Source of the DNA: an uncultured Thermoguttaceae bacterium
GTDB taxonomy: Bacteria; Planctomycetota; Planctomycetia; Pirellulales; Thermoguttaceae
Assembly: GCA_934725735.1 (NCBI GenBank)
Contig: CAKVCP010000115.1
Coordinates: 1 to 6,882, forward strand
Length of the DNA: 6,882 nucleotides
Reading direction: 5' to 3'
Below, one piece after another: positions 5,199 through 6,882 of the stretch; the stretch's first letter is position 1, and the number at the start of each line of letters is the position of its first letter. Below the pieces are notes generated by a model. It had not been told where the DNA came from, did no database searches, and saw only the letters and a list, made by a program, of their open reading frames with translations. A program made the translations under genes and the position numbers.

Positions 5199-6596
5199 TT
5201 ACTTTTCAAGAAGACTCTTGTAATTACGCATGATAAGGTGCGCGTCGATTTTGTCGACAAGGTCGAGAACGACGCTCACGGCAATCAGCAAGCTCGTGCC
5301 GCCAAAGAAGCTAGCAAGGCTATAACCGACGTGAAGCGAATTCGTGATGAGCGTCGGAACGATCGCGATTATAGCAAGGAAGGAAGCGCCGACGTACGTA
5401 ATGCGCAGCATAACCTTCTCAAGGTAATTAGACGTGCTGCTACCGGGGCGATATCCCTGGATGAAGGTGCCGCTTCTCTTGAGATTATCCGCCATATCCT
5501 TGGGATTGAACGTGACAGCCGTCCAGAAGTAGCAGAAGAAGTAAATGAGCGCGACGTCAAGAATCACGTAGGTGAAAGATTGACTTCCGCTGAAGATTTC
5601 GTATCCCCCGCGAACGAAGGAAATCCAAAACGAAGAAGAATCGGACCCGAGATTCGAATTCAAATAGGCGAAAAGGAATTGCGGGAAAAGCAAAAGGCTG
5701 CTCGCGAAAATGATCGGCATGACGCCGGCTTGGTTGACGCGAAGAGGCAAATACTGACGGCTTCCGCCGTAGACCTGACGACCGCGGACGTGCTTCGCGC
5801 TCTGCGTCGGAATACGTCGCTGTCCCTTGGTGACGAAAACGACGGCGAGGACGACGAGGAAGAAGAGGACGACGAGGAAGCAAAGGGTTTCGACGCCAAA
5901 AGTACCGCCAAGCTTAAGACCGCCGTCGCTCGAGGCCGCAACCCAAAGTTCCATAATGGCGCCCGGAGCGCGCGCAAGAATACCCGCCATAATCAACAGG
6001 CTGATACCGTTGCCGATACCATATTCGTCGATCTGTTCGCCGAGCCACATAAGGAAGGCGGTCCCGGTGGTCATGATAAGAATCGCAAGCCAGTACCACG
6101 CAAAAGTCAAGTGACCGTTTTCAGAAACGCAGCTGCTCAAAAACATCTGCTGATATCCGTTCGAAGCAACTTGTTGCGCCGCTTGAGCGTTGAGCATCGA
6201 AAGATAAGCCATCGACTGAATAATGCAGATGACAATCGTCGCGTATCTAGTGTATTCGTTAATCTTTTTGCGTCCGCTTTCACCTTCTTTTTGGAGTTTT
6301 TCCAGAGGCTCGTAAACGGTCGCCAAAAGTTGGAAAATAATCGACGCCGAAATATATGGCATGATCCCCAGACCGAAAATCGTCATCTGGTCTAACTGCG
6401 TTCCGGAAAAAACGGCAACTTGGTTAAGGAGATCACCAAAGCCGTTCGCTCCACCGAAAGCTGAAACCATATTACTATCGACCATTGGAAGGAAGATATT
6501 CCAACCAAGACGATAGATAGCGATAAGGCCGATCGTCAGCATTATCTTCTTTCTCAATTCAGCGATTGAGAACATTGTCCGAATCTTCTCTATCAT
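5199..6596 (-). CDS. secY: protein translocase subunit SecY
   Basis: SecY is the pore of the SecYEG translocon, which exports unfolded proteins across, and inserts others into, the inner membrane. The 465-residue protein is somewhat longer than E. coli's 443 and carries about ten hydrophobic membrane segments. The two classic signatures are present: FGLGIMPYISASIIFQLL (74-91) and EYGIGNGISLLIMAG (191-205). The cytosolic loop FNPKDMADNLKRSGTF (363-378) is followed by GYRPG, with Arg383 corresponding to E. coli Arg357, needed for SecA-driven export. The extra length is mainly in the periplasmic stretch after the third membrane segment (about 140-165) and near 315-340. The ATG has a GAGG site 6 nt upstream. 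A terminator follows it, and the 286 bases before it contain no gene, so rplO, its usual partner, is not visible here. Confidence 0.97.
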   Translation of the reverse strand: MIEKIRTMFSIAELRKKIMLTIGLIAIYRLGWNIFLPMVDSNMVSAFGGANGFGDLLNQVAVFSGTQLDQMTIFGLGIMPYISASIIFQLLATVYEPLEKLQKEGESGRKKINEYTRYATIVICIIQSMAYLSMLNAQAAQQVASNGYQQMFLSSCVSENGHLTFAWYWLAILIMTTGTAFLMWLGEQIDEYGIGNGISLLIMAGILARAPGAIMELWVAASSDGGLKLGGTFGVETLCFLVVLFFLVVLAVVFVTKGQRRIPTQSAKHVRGRQVYGGSRQYLPLRVNQAGVMPIIFASSLLLFPQFLFAYLNSNLGSDSSSFWISFVRGGYEIFSGSQSFTYVILDVALIYFFCYFWTAVTFNPKDMADNLKRSGTFIQGYRPGSSTSNYLEKVMLRITYVGASFLAIIAIVPTLITNSLHVGYSLASFFGGTSLLIAVSVVLDLVDKIDAHLIMRNYKSLLEK

Positions 6597-6882
6597 CGAA
6601 ACCTCGATTAAAATGTTGCGCTTTTACTATGCGCTACGCGACGTACGTCAAACGAACATAAGCACGATCGCAGACCATTGGTATCAACGCGACTAATCCG
6701 AAACGTTATTTCGGAGAAACATATCGCAAGGCGCCTGTAAAACCCTAACGGCTCGCTAAACGAAAGCGACGTTTGAACGCTGTAAAGGAAGCGGCTTGTC
6801 GACCTCTAAGGACAACCATGATAGCAACGCTATCGGCGTCAATCCACAAATACTAGATAGTGATTTTAATATTTATTTACAA
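6597..6882 (-). other. non-coding region upstream of secY with three stem-loops
   Basis: These 286 bases contain no recognisable gene on either strand; the minus-strand frames are all stopped within the first 15 nt from the window edge. Three structures stand out. GATAGC/GCTATC pairs perfectly over 6 bp with a 3-nt loop (6820-6834). TCCGAAA/TTTCGGA pairs over 7 bp with a 5-nt loop (6697-6715). GACGTACGTC is a 10-bp palindrome (6640-6649). A TTGACG -35-like box overlaps that palindrome, with a poor -10 (TAGTAA) 16 nt on. The far end (6841-6882) is AT-rich and could hold a promoter or the end of an upstream gene. Confidence 0.5.

Noticed and set aside
5238..6395. A 385-codon open frame on the plus strand opposite secY
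   Set aside because: It is exactly antisense to a clear SecY, is rich in charged residues with no family resemblance, and reflects codon bias of the real gene.
6745..6819. A 24-residue basic reading frame on the minus strand upstream of secY (MVVLRGRQAASF...)
   Set aside because: No ribosome-binding site precedes its ATG, which lies just after a stem-loop, and the length is within chance expectation.
6597..6882. A tRNA or known riboswitch in the secY leader
   Set aside because: A TTCAAAC resembling a T-loop occurs, but the flanking bases do not pair as a T-arm and no acceptor or anticodon arms are found; I recognise no riboswitch core.

Overview
The window holds the end of the spc ribosomal-protein operon and the alpha operon of a bacterium. 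Every gene is on the minus strand, so transcription runs from high to low coordinates: secY, adk (disrupted), map, rpmJ, rpsM, rpsK, rpsD, rpoA, and rplQ, which runs off the window at position 1. The proteins look like those of Planctomycetota: RpoA opens with MRIRWRGLELPS, L17 has a TERDVEDFD-type N-terminus, and SecY opens with MIEKIRTMFSIAELRKKI. These are resemblances recalled from memory, not the result of a search. Moderate base composition and AT-rich spacers would suit one of the less GC-rich members of that phylum.

Layout by region. Positions 6597-6882 are a non-coding leader upstream of secY with several perfect stem-loops; no rplO is visible. SecY (5199-6596) is followed by a strong intrinsic terminator (5134-5166). 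A consensus -10 box next to it probably starts adk. The adk gene (4557-5080) appears to have lost 28 nt near the end of its LID segment, which destroys the frame. It is followed by a textbook terminator (4508-4534). Map (3612-4442) comes next, then a 171-nt spacer with a long hairpin just after the map stop, a second TATAAT box and a hairpin at the start of the predicted rpmJ leader. From rpmJ to rplQ the alpha-operon genes follow in the usual order. Initiation factor gene infA, which usually sits between map and rpmJ, is absent.

The genes serve linked parts of expression and export. SecY is the translocon pore, Map removes the initiator methionine, L36, S13, S11, S4 and L17 are ribosomal proteins, RpoA is the scaffold of RNA polymerase, and adenylate kinase balances adenine nucleotides. 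Gaps between genes are wide for such an operon (111-171 nt at most junctions) and many contain inverted repeats, which suggests several transcription units or leader-level control.

I saw no mobile element, CRISPR array, tRNA, rRNA or evidently novel system. The observation most worth checking is the broken adk.
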